DNA of 64,000 nucleotides from Paracyclopina nana (lineage: Eukaryota > Arthropoda > Copepoda > Cyclopoida > Cyclopettidae). Numbering within the stretch: the first letter of the stretch is position 1; the number at the start of each line of letters is the position of its first letter. The stretch is from the NCBI GenBank assembly GCA_019096065.1, contig JAGUCH010000002.1, positions 10,924,501-10,988,500 of the forward strand, written 5' to 3'. The notes under the pieces were generated by a model. That model worked only from the letters and a program-made list of their open reading frames with translations, searched no databases and had not been told where the DNA came from. Positions 31,800 to 44,273 of this stretch are shown here, piece after piece. Both the position numbers and the translations under genes were made by a program.

Positions 31800-32257
31800 T
31801 GCCTATCCTTTTAATATCACTTGCAATCACGTCTTATCTTTCGTAGATTTGTTTACTTTTGGCAGAAAAGCTCTCTCGCGACAGCTTAAATTTTCGTCAA
31901 ATGAGTGGAGCGATTCAATATTTTTAGGCCCTGTCAAATTCCCACTTGTTTGCTTTACGGGCATTCTCGCTCAAAATTAAATCGATGAGCTCCCTCCAAT
32001 TTCAAGAGCCCTTTTATCGGGAGCCATTTCACTCTTGAGCATTTGAGAAGGCTTCGCGAGCCCGGCTTTTGGCATTTTGATCCAGCAAAAAGGGAGTAAA
32101 GAAGATCGGATCGAGGAACGCTGAGGAAAAACAGCAACGTTGCTCTTTAAATTTGTGTCGAGTTGTCGCCGCCGCATTTGTTTCGCTCGTGAAAGTCAAG
32201 TCCGGAGATGATTATCTAGAACTGAAACCGAGGCGTGGTCAAGGAAAGTAACAAGTA
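31800..32257. promoter_or_regulatory. Shared divergent promoter region, ABHD16A and TM9SF4
   Basis: This 458-bp gap separates the two start codons, which point away from each other. No TATA box stands out. Confidence 0.4.
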
Positions 32258-34242
32258 ATGGTGACTGCTGCATTACTCACGGCCCTCGTGGCTGTGAACT
32301 CGGCCATGGGTTTTTACGTACCTGGTGTGGCGCCCACAGACTTTAAGCAAGGCGAGAAAATCAGCGTTAAAGCCATCAAGATGACCTCGTCGCACACACA
32401 ATTGCCGTACGAGTACTACTCGTTGCCCTTTTGCCAGCCCAAAGACGGAATCCACTACAAGACTGAAAATCTCGGCGAGATTCTCAGGGGTGACCGCATT
32501 TCGACCACCGCCTACGATGTCGAGATGAATGTGGGCTACGATTGTAGAGTGCTTTGCGGCTCAAAGGACAGCCCTACCAAGTTTGACTCAACCGCCTCCT
32601 CGACTGTCGCCTACAGGATCGAGCAAGAGTACTTCATTCATCTCATTGTCGATAACTTGCCCTGCGCGACACAAGTAAGCTCACTTTGTAGTCAAGACAA
32701 GTGTTGATCAGCAGTCATTTCCTTATTTTTAGTTCCAAATGCCCGACACGTTGGAAGTCCAATATGAGCCCGGCTTCAGGCTGGGTTTCGTGAAGAGTGG
32801 CCAAGCCTACATCAACAACCACCTGAACCTCATTCTAAGCTACCACCAGAACAAGGATGAAGACATTTTCAGGGTCGTTGGATTCAGGGTGGAAACGGCA
32901 TCTGTTGACAAGGAAAGGCTAACCATACATTCCGATGGGAACACATGCTCAATCAAGGACTCTGGAAATTTCCAGCAAGTAGTCAAGGACAAAGAAACCG
33001 AGCTGTTTTTCACCTACTCTGTCAAATGGGAAGAATCGGACATTCGTTGGGCCTCTAGATGGGACATTTACCTCAACATGGCCGATGTTCAAATTCATTG
33101 GTTTTCTATCGTCAACTCGGTGGTGGTAGTATTTTTCCTCAGTGGCATCATAACCATGATCATTATCAGAACCCTTCGAAGGTTTGTCTGCTTCTTATGC
33201 AAAGGTGCATTCATTTTAACTTACATTTTGCAGGGATATTGCCAAGTATAATACTGATGACGACCTGGAAGAGAGCATTGAGGAAACTGGTTGGAAGCTT
33301 GTGCACGGTGACGTTTTCAGGCCTCCCAACAATAACCGATTTTTCGCGGCCATCATTGGGTCTGGCGTGCAAATATTTTGCATGATGGCCATCACCATTT
33401 TCTTTGCCATGCTGGGAATGTTGAGTCCTGCGTCAAGAGGAGCTCTTCTGACTGCTGCTATTTTTCTCTACGAGTTTATGGGCCTCGTGGGAGGCTACTA
33501 TGCTGGAAGGCTGTACAAGACTATGAAAGGGCGCGAGTGGAAAAAAGCAGCTTTCCTCACTTCAACGCTCTACCCTGGAATCATATTTGGCCTAGGACTG
33601 TTCGTGAATTTTTTCATCTGGGGAAAACATTCATCTGGGGCCATCCCGTTTACGACTATGCTGTCGATGATTGCCATGTGGTTCGGCATATCTTTGCCAC
33701 TTGTGTACATCGGCTATTATTTCGGCTACCGAAAACAAGCATATGACCAGCCTGTGCGAACTAACCAGATCCCGAGACAAGTCCCGACTCAAATTTGGTA
33801 CATGAACCCTGTCCTGTGCACACTGATGGCAGGTGTGCTCCCCTTTGGCGCATGCTTCATTGAGCTCTTCTTCATCTTTTCCGCCATCTACGAGAACCAA
33901 TTCTACTATCTATTCGGGTTTCTTTTCCTGGTCTTTGTCATACTGGTGGTGTCTTGCAGCCAAATCAGCATTGTTATGGTCTACTTCCAACTGTGCTCGG
34001 AGAACTACCATTGGTGGTGGAGAAGCTTCTTAGTCTCTGGTGGATCGGCAATCTACGTGTTCGCCTACTCCGTGTTTTACTTCTACACGAAACTGGACAT
34101 TGACGAGTTCGTGCCCACATTGCTCTACTTCTGCTACACCCTGATGATGGTGGTGACATTTTGGCTCCTGACGGGAACCATCGGATTTTATGCAGCCTTC
34201 TTCTTCATCAAGAAAATCTACGCAGCCGTTAAAATCGACTGA
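32258..34242 (+). CDS. TM9SF4: Transmembrane 9 superfamily member 4-like protein
   Basis: Three exons, 32258-32674, 32733-33181 and 33234-34242, encode 624 residues (human about 640). There is a signal peptide over the first ~22 residues, then a luminal domain opening with FYVPGVAP and carrying [11 protein letters not shown] and [11 protein letters not shown]. After the first membrane helix ([15 protein letters not shown]) comes [13 protein letters not shown], then eight more hydrophobic segments. The C-terminus ends KIYAAVKID, with Lys at -3 fitting the KxD/E Golgi retention signal of TM9 proteins. The family (nonaspanins) acts in Golgi/endosome sorting of membrane proteins. Confidence 0.97.
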
Positions 34243-34513
34243 AACAACATACATATAGTCTGCTTCGCACCTGTACATAACTTAGTTGATTTCTTGCTTT
34301 CGCACTCGGCAAATTTTCCCATTCCACTACATTTTTGAAGCAAGACTTAGTTGGCTTTTAGGCACACTTATTATGTTAAGGAATAATTAAAAGAACATTT
34401 CTAGCCTGTATCGAATGCTAAAAAGCATGCTGGAAACGGCTCATTGTGATAAGACCAATGTTTGTATTTATCGGCGAAGAATCCCAAATGAATAATAAAA
34501 AATAGTCTTCTCT

Positions 34514-35889
34514 TTAGCATGTCGTCACCGGCTCGAGCAATTGTCTTATAAAGCTTGTCACCTCTGGCTGGGAAAAGTCGAAACTTTTTAAAATACCGCC
34601 AATAAATTGGTTAGCTTCAGGCTGCTGAAGAGCGACTTCAATATTGTTGTCTGACAATGCCAAAGCGTGAAGAAGGAAGATGCATACCATGACCCATTCA
34701 CACTGCTTGAACACAATGTTTTTTGCAGAGAGCTGAAAGGTATGCACGAGCTGTTTAATTGGACTTTTCACGTCTCTCCACGTAATGTTCAGAACTGGTT
34801 CAGTACTCAAAAAGGCTTTTTCAATCTGCTGCAACACAATGGTTCGACGTAAGGCCGTTTGAGCAGTTTTGTCCAACAATGGTAAGACTGGATCTTTATC
34901 GAAGGCTTTCTTTTCGACTACTTTGATGTCATTGTCAATCTGATAGCACGTCCCTCCTTTATAGAAGGCATCAACTTTTTTGAGCTCTTCTGTGATCTTG
35001 ACAGATGAAATATCCTCGACTAATTGATTGATATGCCCTTTTTCCACATCACAATCATCAGTGAACGAGGTCATGCCACAAATTGAACTCGTCGATGTAG
35101 ACGTCCACCACATTTTCAGAGCAGATCTCACCGTATCCAAAATATTTACTATTTCTTTGCTAGAGTGCACCGTCCTTGGTCTTGCGTGCGTCCTCTTTTT
35201 GGTCTCCTCTGATTTTTCCTCAATTACGGAAGGAGGTTTCTCAACGGTGAGCGCACCATTATCTATCTCACCAAAGTCCGGTTTCAGGGCAACGACATTA
35301 GTTTGAAGTCTAGTTTGATCGCTCTTATTTGATAAGTCGTCATCGTCCATGAACTTAATTTGCGCTCTATCACTTTTAACTCTAAGCCACAGGGGCGTGG
35401 TGGATATTTGCTCTTTCAGGTAATTCGAGCTTTTAAAGCATCGGTTGGAGCAAAACATTTTCCGTTCTTCAAGATCAAAAACTTGATTAGTTTTCAATGA
35501 TATTTTGAACTGTTGCTTTGGTATATTGACCAATATCTCTTTGCAAAGAGGATAGCCACACGTTTTCAGAATGAATCTTTCCTCCACAACATCGTTGTAA
35601 TGAGATACTGAAATAAGGTTCACCTGAAAAAGCGAGTCGCTCATTGACCGATTTCTAAAAAAAACCGATTTAATTCTTACCGCTCCTCTGACCCAATCTC
35701 TATCTTCCCTTGAGGTCAACAATCTTTCAACAATTTCGAGAGCCCGTTCGTCGCATCTCTTCTTCTTCTCAAGCCCCTCTCTTATGAGCTTAGCCCTGGT
35801 TCAAAAAATTTGTTAGTTAAAAAAGCATAGAAAACGAATGAAATCTTACACCTTTCGCTATCAGAGTTGCTTCCACTGACTCTTGGCAT
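34514..35889 (-). CDS. RPAP2: RNA polymerase II-associated protein 2 (Rtr1-type CTD phosphatase)
   Basis: Exons 35889-35852, 35795-35681 and 35623-34514 give about 420 residues. The Rtr1/RPAP2 zinc domain is clear: HYNDVVEER, CGYPLC, QFKISLKTNQVFDLEERKMFCSNRCF and TPLWLRV. RPAP2 removes Ser5 phosphate from the Pol II CTD and helps Pol II import. The C-terminal part is poorly conserved, as usual. The second intron contains an extra internal AG, and the distal acceptor is the one that keeps the family alignment. Head-to-head with BicD over about 430 bp. Confidence 0.93.
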
Positions 35890-36320
35890 GATTCTCAACG
35901 CAAAACGATGCTATGACTCGGGGTGATCAGTACGATGGGTTTCAATGTTTTGGATTTTTTGGTTGTGTCTCGAAATTTCTAGTAAGTAAACAAAATTAGT
36001 TGGTAATTTTTAGGGTCTCTTAATGAATTTCAAAAGTTCACTTTCTGTATATTGTAGCCCAACAATTGAACTCAAAATCAAAAATTACACAATTTAAAAT
36101 GTTTACGAATATTGCACCATATTTTTTTTTCCTCCAACTAATCGCAACCTTTTACTGCTTGGAGACTTTTACTGATTGACTTATTTTCCCGTTGCCTCGG
36201 CTGCACACCCTAAGCTGCACACCCTAAGCTGTGTAAGTCGTCGCGATGTCTGAAGAGGTCAAACTTTTTGGGCAATGACTTGCATGATGACCTGATACAA
36301 CCGCCAATATTTGACCTGCG
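35890..36320. promoter_or_regulatory. Shared divergent promoter region, RPAP2 and BicD
   Basis: The gap between two outward-facing start codons. A 16-bp phrase, GCTGCACACCCTAA, is tandemly doubled near 36200-36228, just upstream of BicD. Confidence 0.4.
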
Positions 36321-38570
36321 ATGGCAGACTCGGGGGAAATCGCTCATCTTCGCGAGGAGATTGAGAGGCTTCAACGTGAACTGGACCAAACCTCCAGCGA
36401 GAAAATTCAGTCAGCCCAATATGGACTTGTGTTACTCGAGGAAAAGGAGCAGCTTGAGATTCGGTGCGATGAGCTCGAAACCTTGTTTGAGACGACCAAA
36501 CACGAATTGGATGTGACCAGAGAAGCCCTGGCGAGACATCATGAAAGCCAGCAAGAGTCCACAAGGACCGGAATTGAGCATGAAGAGTCTCTCCTGCATG
36601 AATCTGCTCTACGAGAGAGCTCACTCAATACTCAGGTCATCAACATGGAAATAGAGTTGAAACAGAGCAAATCCGAGGTGCAACGGCTGCGGAATGAACG
36701 AGATCGGTTTGAGCAGGAATACAACGATTTGGCCAAGACCAAAGATGTCACAACCCTCGAAGTCAAGTCCATCAAGTCAGAGTTGAAGGACTACAAGCTA
36801 AGGGAAACTAGGCTGCTGACTGATTACACCGAGCTCGAAGAGGAAAACATCAACCTCCAGAAGCAAATATCCTCGCTGAGGACGGCCCAAATTGAATTTG
36901 AGGGATACAAGCACGAGATACGACACTTGCAGGAGGAAGTGGATGTTTTCAAGCATCAAGTAATGGAGCTCACCAACCTCAAAAGAATTGCTGAAAAGCA
37001 ACTCGAAGAGGCTCTTGAGTCACTGCAAGCTGAACGAGAGCAGAGATACAATCTGAAGAAGGAGATGGACATTAAGTTCAACAATGAAACCATGTACCAG
37101 CTTGGAAATCTGGCTCTCAGCATTCATGGAAAGTTGGGCGAGGATCAGGATGATTTAGAGCCTGTGGCAACGCCTTGCGAACCAAAGCCCCTTCCAGGAA
37201 TGGAAGACTTTAGCAATGAAGACGTCGAAAATGCGGGCGATCACTTGTTCAGTGAAATACACTTGAACGAGTTGAAGAAGCTGGAGAAGCAATTGGAAAA
37301 CAGTGACAGCGAGAGGCAAGTATTGAATGCTAAGCTGAAGGAGTCTCTTTTGGACATGGAAAAGCTTAAGGACGATCTGGCTGCTGAGGTGGCCCACAGG
37401 TCTCAGATTGAGGCCCACATCACAGCCTTTTTGGGGTCCACAACTTTGGAAAGTGACGAAGTACAGCTGCTCCACGATTCTCTCAAGAAAAGCAACGATG
37501 ATAAGCCATCAGCTCACAAGATGCAAGATATGGTTTCAGCTCTCTCCTCGAATTTGGCGGGTGTGGAGCAAAAGAGCGTGGATTTGCATCATGACATACG
37601 CATCCTTGAGAAAGTTGCATCCGACTCACTTCGTGCATTGAGTGGAACTCAAAAGGAAATGGTTCTGCTGCAAGAAGAAGTGGCTCATCTTTATGCCAAA
37701 ATCTGCGAGAGCAAGTATGTTATCTCTATGGCATTGGTACAAACCTTTTTCCTTACCTAATTTATTTCCAGCTTGCAAACTCCCAGCAGAATTATGACTA
37801 TCGAGCACATCCAGCAACAACAGCAAGGCTGTGAGGAGGATGTCATTGGATCCGTGCTCTGCAAATTGCGCACTGCGAAGGGACACTTTGACCCCAACGA
37901 AGGCCATGTGAATCCTGCCGTGGTGCAGAACAACGTGGAAACGGTCAAGGACCAAATCAAATACTTGAAAGATGCCATAGAACGTCACATTGAGGTGTCA
38001 CGAAAGAGGGCAGCGGCGGTGCCGGCCATAATTGAAGATGGCGGTGCTGTTGCACCTCCTGAATCCGACGAGACTCGAGATCAAATTGTCAAACTTAAAT
38101 CTTTGCTGTCAACCAAGAGGGAGCAGATTGCCACTCTGCGTACAGTTTTGAAGGCCAACAAGCAGACCGCAGAGGTGGCTCTTCATAGTCTCAAGACCAA
38201 GTATGACAGTGAGAAGACTATTGTGTCAGAAACCATGATGACTCTGCGCAACGAGCTTCGCACTCTCAAGGAGGACGCAGCAACTTTTTCCAGCCTTAGG
38301 GCAATGTTTGCTGCACGTTGTGAGGAATATTCGACTCAGGTGGATGAACTCAATCGCCAACTGCAGTCGGCTGACGAGGAGAGAAAAACTTTAAACCAGC
38401 TGTTGCGGATGGCTATCCATCAAAAGCTGCAGCTCAACCAAAGGCTCGAGGAAATTGAAATGGCTTCCGAAATTCGCAACACTCCACGAAGAACCCGAGG
38501 CAGTTCGCGTGGCGGCCCTGGATTCGGAGGAGGTCGTGGCATGGGTTTCAAGCCTCCTCTTGGAAACTAG
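36321..38570 (+). CDS. BicD: Bicaudal D dynein adaptor
   Basis: Two exons, 36321-37714 and 37772-38570, encode about 730 residues of almost continuous coiled coil. The N-terminus has the CC1-box-like [15 protein letters not shown], the contact to dynein light intermediate chain. The C-terminal cargo-binding coiled coil is strongly conserved: [29 protein letters not shown] and [20 protein letters not shown]. It binds Rab6 and RNA-binding partners such as Egalitarian. A Gly/Arg-rich tail follows. BicD links dynein-dynactin to cargo for vesicle and mRNA transport. The ATG at 36321 gives the family start. Confidence 0.97.
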
Positions 38571-38751
38571 AATCTCGTTTTTGTTAGTTATTTTTATTAT
38601 TTAACATCATTATTATGTACAGAATTACGTCGATCGAGTGCGTGCTCAAAGTGCGCACCTCAGTTTGGTGTTTTCAGTTGTGCATTTTGCGCTAGATTTT
38701 TGTGAAAATCTAACCTATTTACTATGTATACTAATATACATTCCTTATATA

Positions 38752-39170
38752 CAGTTTGACCGTTCAAAATTGGACGGTGCGGGAATCAAAAGTTTGTGTT
38801 CTGAATTCATGAATTTCGAGGCATAATGGGTATCGTTGCATTGGAAAGCTTGAACCATTGGACATCTTTTTTGTTTTCTGACAAAATGAAAAATATTAAT
38901 GAGAATTCCGCGAGGTAGCAAAAAATAAATGATGCATCAGTTATTTCCGTGACAATTTTTTTGGGTTGCCTTGGGAAAATTGAATTTCAATTTTCCCGAG
39001 TAATTCAATTTTCCCGAGTTTTTCCCGTTTAAATTGATTTTTTCTATTTTTACAAAAATATGGGAAAAGACTCAATCACTCCATCTATATCATTTCAAAG
39101 TCCTGTGTTTCTTTAAAATGTGACACAAAGTTTAGATTCCCGTACCGTCCAATTTTGAACGGTCAGACTG
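38752..39170. mobile_element. Tc1/mariner-like MITE, copy B (419 bp)
   Basis: Same family and orientation as 21704-22091: TA-flanked, CAGTTTGACCGTTCAAAATT at the left and its inverted partner at the right. It carries a small internal duplication of CAATTTTCCCGAG near 38990, which explains the extra length. Confidence 0.85.
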
Positions 39171-39356
39171 TACAGCATGTGTTGTTTTTATAGGGCTAAA
39201 ATAGAACAGCCATATTCCTACTAGTGCACTAATTCCTACAAGCAGATTTTATGTCAAAGCCATGGAGGGCCGAGATCTGCCTTGTCTTGTTGGACCCGTA
39301 TACAAAAATGGCGGGTTCACTGATTAGAGGTGCAATATCTTACGGTTCTCGCTAGT

Positions 39357-40275
39357 TCTCTTAAGGAAAGCCTTTGCAGAATTTTCAATAACCACTCTAG
39401 CGGCACCGAGAGCTTTTTGAAAATCTTATTGACCATCTTAAGGGGCTACCCCTAGATAGTCACCATGACAAAGGGTTTTGCCCTTGGGCCCCTGGGAGGG
39501 GAGATATTGGCCCTCAAAGTTTTAGGAAATTCTTATGTAGCAAAACTTTGGACCCCTCTCACTGGTTTTATTATAAAACCTTAGTTTCTTGGTGATAAAC
39601 TGTAAATGCATGAACTGAAAAGCAAATTCTATTATAAATATGGGGTAAAAGGAGCAACTTTTGATATTGTGATACTCAGGTAATCTCAATTTAAGGGGCA
39701 GTTATTTGGCAAAAACTAATTCACTTACTTTAAAAGTATCCCCAAAAATGATCCAACATCATCATGACAGAAAAAAAAGTTGTTGAATATACCATATATT
39801 TAAAATAAAATTTGATTTTATATTTAAGTTATCTTCAAGTTCATTTAACAAATCTATAATTTAAAGAAACACTGATGTATATTTATTATGAAAGTATTCT
39901 AGAAAGCAATCAAACCTCATATAAGTAAAATTAAAAGTTGCTCGCCAAAGCCAAAAATTATAAAAAGATTCATTTTCAGAGGTGAAAAATGAATCATCTA
40001 ACAACCAAACTTAATTCTTGGCAGTAGCACCGATTTTTCAAAAAATCTCAAAGCTTTTATTAAGGAAGATGCTGCCAAAAAACAAAAAATGACCATAAAA
40101 ATTTTTGTTCACAGCATAATATAATTACAATAAAATTTCAGGGGCTCAAGGGCAAAACCCTTTGGCATGGTGACTATCGAGGGGTAGCCCCTTAGATGGT
40201 CCATAAAATTTACAAAAAGCTCTTGGTGCCACTAGAGTGGTTATTAAAATTCTGCGAAGGCTTTCCTCAAACGCT
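39357..40275. mobile_element. ~920-bp non-coding element with long imperfect inverted ends
   Basis: The left ~130 bp (TCTTAAGGAAAGCCTTTGCAG, then TAACCACTCTAGCGGCACC, then GGGGCTACCCCTAGATAGTC, then AAAGGGTTTTGCCCTTG) return as the reverse complement at 40139-40275. The interior is AT-rich with no ORF. Probably a fold-back or DNA-transposon remnant. Confidence 0.7.
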
Positions 40276-40365
40276 TGAAAATTATCAAAAAAGCAGTGAA
40301 TTTTTTTTTCTTTTGACAACAAATTAAGAAGAAAATCATTGTTAAATCTTTGAGGCCTGGTCATT

Positions 40366-41877
40366 GGGCCCGGTCATTTAGTGTGTTCAAAAAAATTTTA
40401 TTGATGTTTTTGGAGAGTCATCTGAGGCTTTTTGTCATAGGGCCTGGTCATCTGAGGCTTTTTGTCATAGGGCCTGGTCATCTGAGGCTTTTTGTCATAG
40501 GGCCTGGTCATCTGAGGCTTTTTGTCACTGAGTGACCAAAACTTGACACATTGTGCAGTGAAGTTACCAAAATTTGTCACATTGCAACACAGCACAACTC
40601 AGACGGACACAAAGTAAAAAGTTTGTTTTGCTTCATGAGTTACCAGTGTAATCAGAAAGTTATACAAGACAAAGTTGGGCTCTTTTTGGTAAAAAATGTG
40701 GAAAAATTAATCAATTCATCTGGTTAAGTTTGTTTTGGTTGCTAGTTACATGGTCATCTGTTTGTCACTCCTTGACACAATTCTTTGTGTCACAAAGTTA
40801 CCTTTTTCATGACACTCCAAAAATATCAATAAAATTTTTTTTTGAACACTAGGGCCTGGTCATCTGAGGCTTTTTGTCACTAAGTGACCAAAACTTGACA
40901 CATACTGTAGTGAAGTTACCAAAATTTGTCACATTGCAACACAGCACAACTCAGATGGACACAAAGAAAAAAAGTTTGTTTGGCTTCATGAGTTACCAGT
41001 GTAAACAGAAAGTTCTAGAAGGCAAAGTTGGTCTCTTTTTGTTAAAAAAGTGAAAAAAATAATGCTAGTTACATGGTCATCTGTTTGTCACTCCTTGACA
41101 CTATTCTTTGCATCACGAAGTTACCTTTTTTTGTGACACTCCAAAAACATCAATATAAAAAAAAATTGAGCACACTAAATGACCAGGCCCTAAGGGCCTG
41201 GTCATCTGAGGCTTTTTGTCACTAAGTGACCAAAACTTGACACATTGTGCAATGAAGTTACCAAAATTTGTCACGTCGCAACACAGCACAACTCAGACGG
41301 ACACAAAGTAAAAAGTTTGTTTTGGTTCATGAGTTACCAGTGTAAACAAAAGGTTATACAAGGCAAAGTTGGGCTCTTTTTGGTAAAAATGTGGAAAAAT
41401 TAATCAAGTCATCTGGTTATGTTTGTTTTGGTTGCTCGTTACATGGTCATCTATTTGTCTCTCCTTGACACTATTCTTTGCGTAACGCGTAACGAAGTTA
41501 CCTTTTTCATGACACTCCAAAAATATCAATATCAAAAAATTTTGAACACACTAAATGACCAGGCCCTAAATGACCAGGACCAAAGAATTGTGCCAAGGAG
41601 TGACAACAAACAGATGACCATGTAACTAGCAACCAAAAGTCAAAACAAACTTAACCAGATGACTTGATTAATTTTTCCACATTTTTTACCAAAAAGAGCC
41701 CAACTTTGCCTTGTATAACTTTCTGTTTACACCGGCAACTCACGAAGCAAAACAAACTTTTTTCTTTGTGTCCGTCTGAGTTGTGCTGTGTTGCAATGTG
41801 ACAAATTTTGGTAACTTTACTGCACAATGTGTCAAATTTTGTTGCTTAGTGACAAAAAGCCTTAGATGACCAGGCCC
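40366..41877. repeat. Cluster of a TIR repeat, unit GGGCCTGGTCATCTGAGG...ATGACCAGGCCC
   Basis: Contains a truncated copy (40500-40850), two complete ~340-375 bp copies (40852-41190 and 41194-41566) in direct tandem, and one inverted copy (41567-41877). At the left end 40366-40420 is an inverted fragment of the 3' end, followed by four tandem copies of the 29-bp GGCCTGGTCATCTGAGGC phrase (40420-40530). Full units start GGGCCTGGTCAT and end ATGACCAGGCCC, so each is a TIR element. Confidence 0.8.
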
Positions 41878-41894
41878 TTGATTTCATCCACAGC

Positions 41895-42080
41895 ATTCCC
41901 AAAAATTGGATCAAATTTCCATCATAATCAATAATATTATCATGAAAATTCCTAAGAATGTGGCTATTTTTCGCCAATTTGCGGCTATTTTGAGCAATTT
42001 TTCTGAGATAGCCAAACGTGGCTATTTTAGGGGAAAATCTGGATACAACCCGCTCGATGTTTCTGGTCACCCTGATTATT
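41895..42080 (+). repeat. Dispersed repeat upstream of the ADAM10-like gene (pair with 23395-23545)
   Basis: See the partner at 23395-23545; same orientation. It ends about 80 bp before the ADAM10-like start codon. Confidence 0.65.
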
Positions 42081-42159
42081 TCTGCCAATGCACTGTAAAC
42101 AGTAAGTAGTTGTTTGAACTCGTAAGAAAATTGTTGTGAGAACGCTCTGGCAAAGTCAG

Positions 42160-43450
42160 ATGATTCATCTAGCCCTTATGGCTAGGAAAACTGACGTTGC
42201 TGTTCTGGCTACTCTGGTACTTGTCCAATCGATTGAGTGCTTGAACGCCACCATCAAAAGCCCCGAGACAAGGACTAAGGCCTGTGATGTTTTGATTGGC
42301 ATAGACCAGACTTTGTGGGAACAGAACGATCGAAACCTGACTGTTCTGGTGCAATTGGCCAAGGATCACATCCATGGCCTGAATGAGATCTTCACTGAGC
42401 AGGTGTTTGTGGACGAGCACGAAGCTTACTTTTTCAACCTGAAACGCGTGGAAATTGTGTTTGGCTCATGCGAAGGCCACGCCTTCGAAGAGAACTATGA
42501 GAAAAATTGCACTGAGCAGCGCAAGGCCTACCTCAAGGTACTTGTTGAGTTCCTAAGAAATGTTGCTTTTATCTCTCTGTTCACAGGCATTCGATGATGG
42601 CACCGACACTTCCGACTTTTGCCTAGCTTTCCTACTGACATTCCTGGATTTTCATAATGGCACTGCTGGCTTGGCAAGCATTGGGACGGTTTGCAGGAAA
42701 AGCTACAATTCTGGCTTTGTGACCCTCTTGAACTTTGGCCAAGAGAGGGACTTGGACGAATCGATACTCACCATGGCTCATGAGGTGGCTCATACGTTTA
42801 ATTCCACGCATGACAATCTTTTCGCCTCTGATCCAGAGTGCTTCAACCATGGTTTCATCATGGACGAGCTCTACAATTCTACTTCCTTTGGTAAATTTGG
42901 CAAATTCGTCTGGAGGACAATATTCATTCACATGCATGCTTTTTAGAAAACAAAGGCAAATTTTCGCCCTGCTCGTTGCGATCCATGAAGTCCAAGATTG
43001 CTTCCCTGGTTGGCGCTGACAACTGCTTTCGTGATGTCAAGTATGATCGTACGTTCAGCGAGCTCGAAATCTCACAATGCGGCAATTCTATCCTTGAGCC
43101 TGGGGAACAATGTGATTGCGGCTTCAATCAAATCGTAACTATGTCCAATTAAGGCGATGCGCTTGCATTAATCATGGTCATTCTTGACATCTTAGGAGTG
43201 CAACGATCCGTGCTGCTATCCTGCTGTGATAAGTGCATCCGAAAGAGCAGCCAATGTCTCGGCCAAGTATTGTCAAAGAAATCAGCGCGCCAGATGCCTG
43301 ACCCCCTCGGGTATTTTGTATGGCTTCTACCTCCCCTGGGGAATGATCTTATTGATGGTTGTGATACTGACTGTCGTGCTCTACATGGACTGGCACCGAG
43401 AAAAGAAGCTCTTTGTGATACTGCCAAATGCCAAAATCGTCTCGCCATAA
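42160..43450 (+). CDS. Compact ADAM10-like membrane metalloprotease
   Basis: Exons 42160-42537, 42587-42890, 42947-43134 and 43196-43450 give only 374 residues (ADAM10 is about 750). A hydrophobic signal (about residues 8-24) is followed almost at once by the reprolysin domain. The zinc site HEVAHTFNSTHD fits HExxHxxxxxH, with FIMDE as Met-turn region. Then KGKFSPCSLRSM, matching ADAM10's NNKFSLCSIRN, and a disintegrin opening (CGNSILEPGEQCDCG) that is cut very short before a membrane helix (about 331-350) and a ~20-residue tail. No prodomain or Cys-switch is seen. Either it is a minimal ADAM or upstream exons are missed. The first in-frame ATG is 42160, and a later one at 42178 is possible. 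Confidence 0.85.
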
Positions 43451-43628
43451 ATGCTGGCTGTCGAACGTCACTAACAATCCTTTTATTCATTACTCTTCCA
43501 TATCAGACCACAGAAGTATAATCCTACCAAATTTCACGGGGAGGCGGGGGAAAAAGAGGTTTGCACATAAGGAGGCCAAATAGTTTAGAAAAATAAAAAG
43601 AGGAGGGGGCAAATGAAGATAGTAGCAA

Positions 43629-44273
43629 TTAGTCTAGATACTGGGCAATCCAGCGGAAACCTTCACCATATCCTTGACGTTTGAGAACGGAGCACATGAA
43701 CAGCTCAAGGGGTCTTCCGTGGAGCTCTGAACGAGGAACGTTGCCCTTGCCTGTCGTTTGTCCGTAGAGCCCGAAAATTTGCCTCAGCTCGTCCTCGGAG
43801 GCCGCACCGGGACGGTCGATTTTGTTGCCGAGAACAAGTACAGGGCAGTTGGCCAACTGTTCGTCTGTGAGCAGGGAGTCCAGCTCGGCCTTGGACTCGT
43901 TGAAGCGTCCGCGATCGCAAGAGTCGATCAGGAAAACGATGGCGTCAACGGCCGGAAAGTAGTCCTTCCACACCTGCAAGAAACAGAAGAGACGCGTGGT
44001 AGAAGCCAAGCAACATGACGCAACAGCGAGGCTTACCCTTCTGGCTTGGTGATGGCCGCCCAAGTCGAAGGTGGTGAACCTGATGCGATCAATGGACAAC
44101 TCTTCGGATGTGGGATGCAGCGTTGGCACATGTTGCGCCATCCGGTCATCTTTCAGCATGTGTAGCAAGGTGGTCTTGCCTGCATTGTCCAGGCCGAGGA
44201 AGAGGAGTTTCCCTGACTTTTTCCACAGTCCTAGGTAGCCGAGTACACCGGTGAACCAATCCCAAAGGAACAT
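43629..44273 (-). CDS. Sar1: SAR1 COPII GTPase
   Basis: Two exons, 44273-44037 and 43973-43629, encode 193 residues, the family length. The N-terminal amphipathic helix [17 protein letters not shown] (ER membrane insertion), the P-loop [11 protein letters not shown], switch II DLGGH, NKID and the C-terminal end are intact. SAR1-GTP starts COPII coat assembly on the ER. The single intron lies just after [10 protein letters not shown]. Confidence 0.98.
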   Translation of the reverse strand: MFLWDWFTGVLGYLGLWKKSGKLLFLGLDNAGKTTLLHMLKDDRMAQHVPTLHPTSEELSIDRIRFTTFDLGGHHQARRVSLAVASCCLASTTRLFCFLQVWKDYFPAVDAIVFLIDSCDRGRFNESKAELDSLLTDEQLANCPVLVLGNKIDRPGAASEDELRQIFGLYGQTTGKGNVPRSELHGRPLELFMCSVLKRQGYGEGFRWIAQYLD

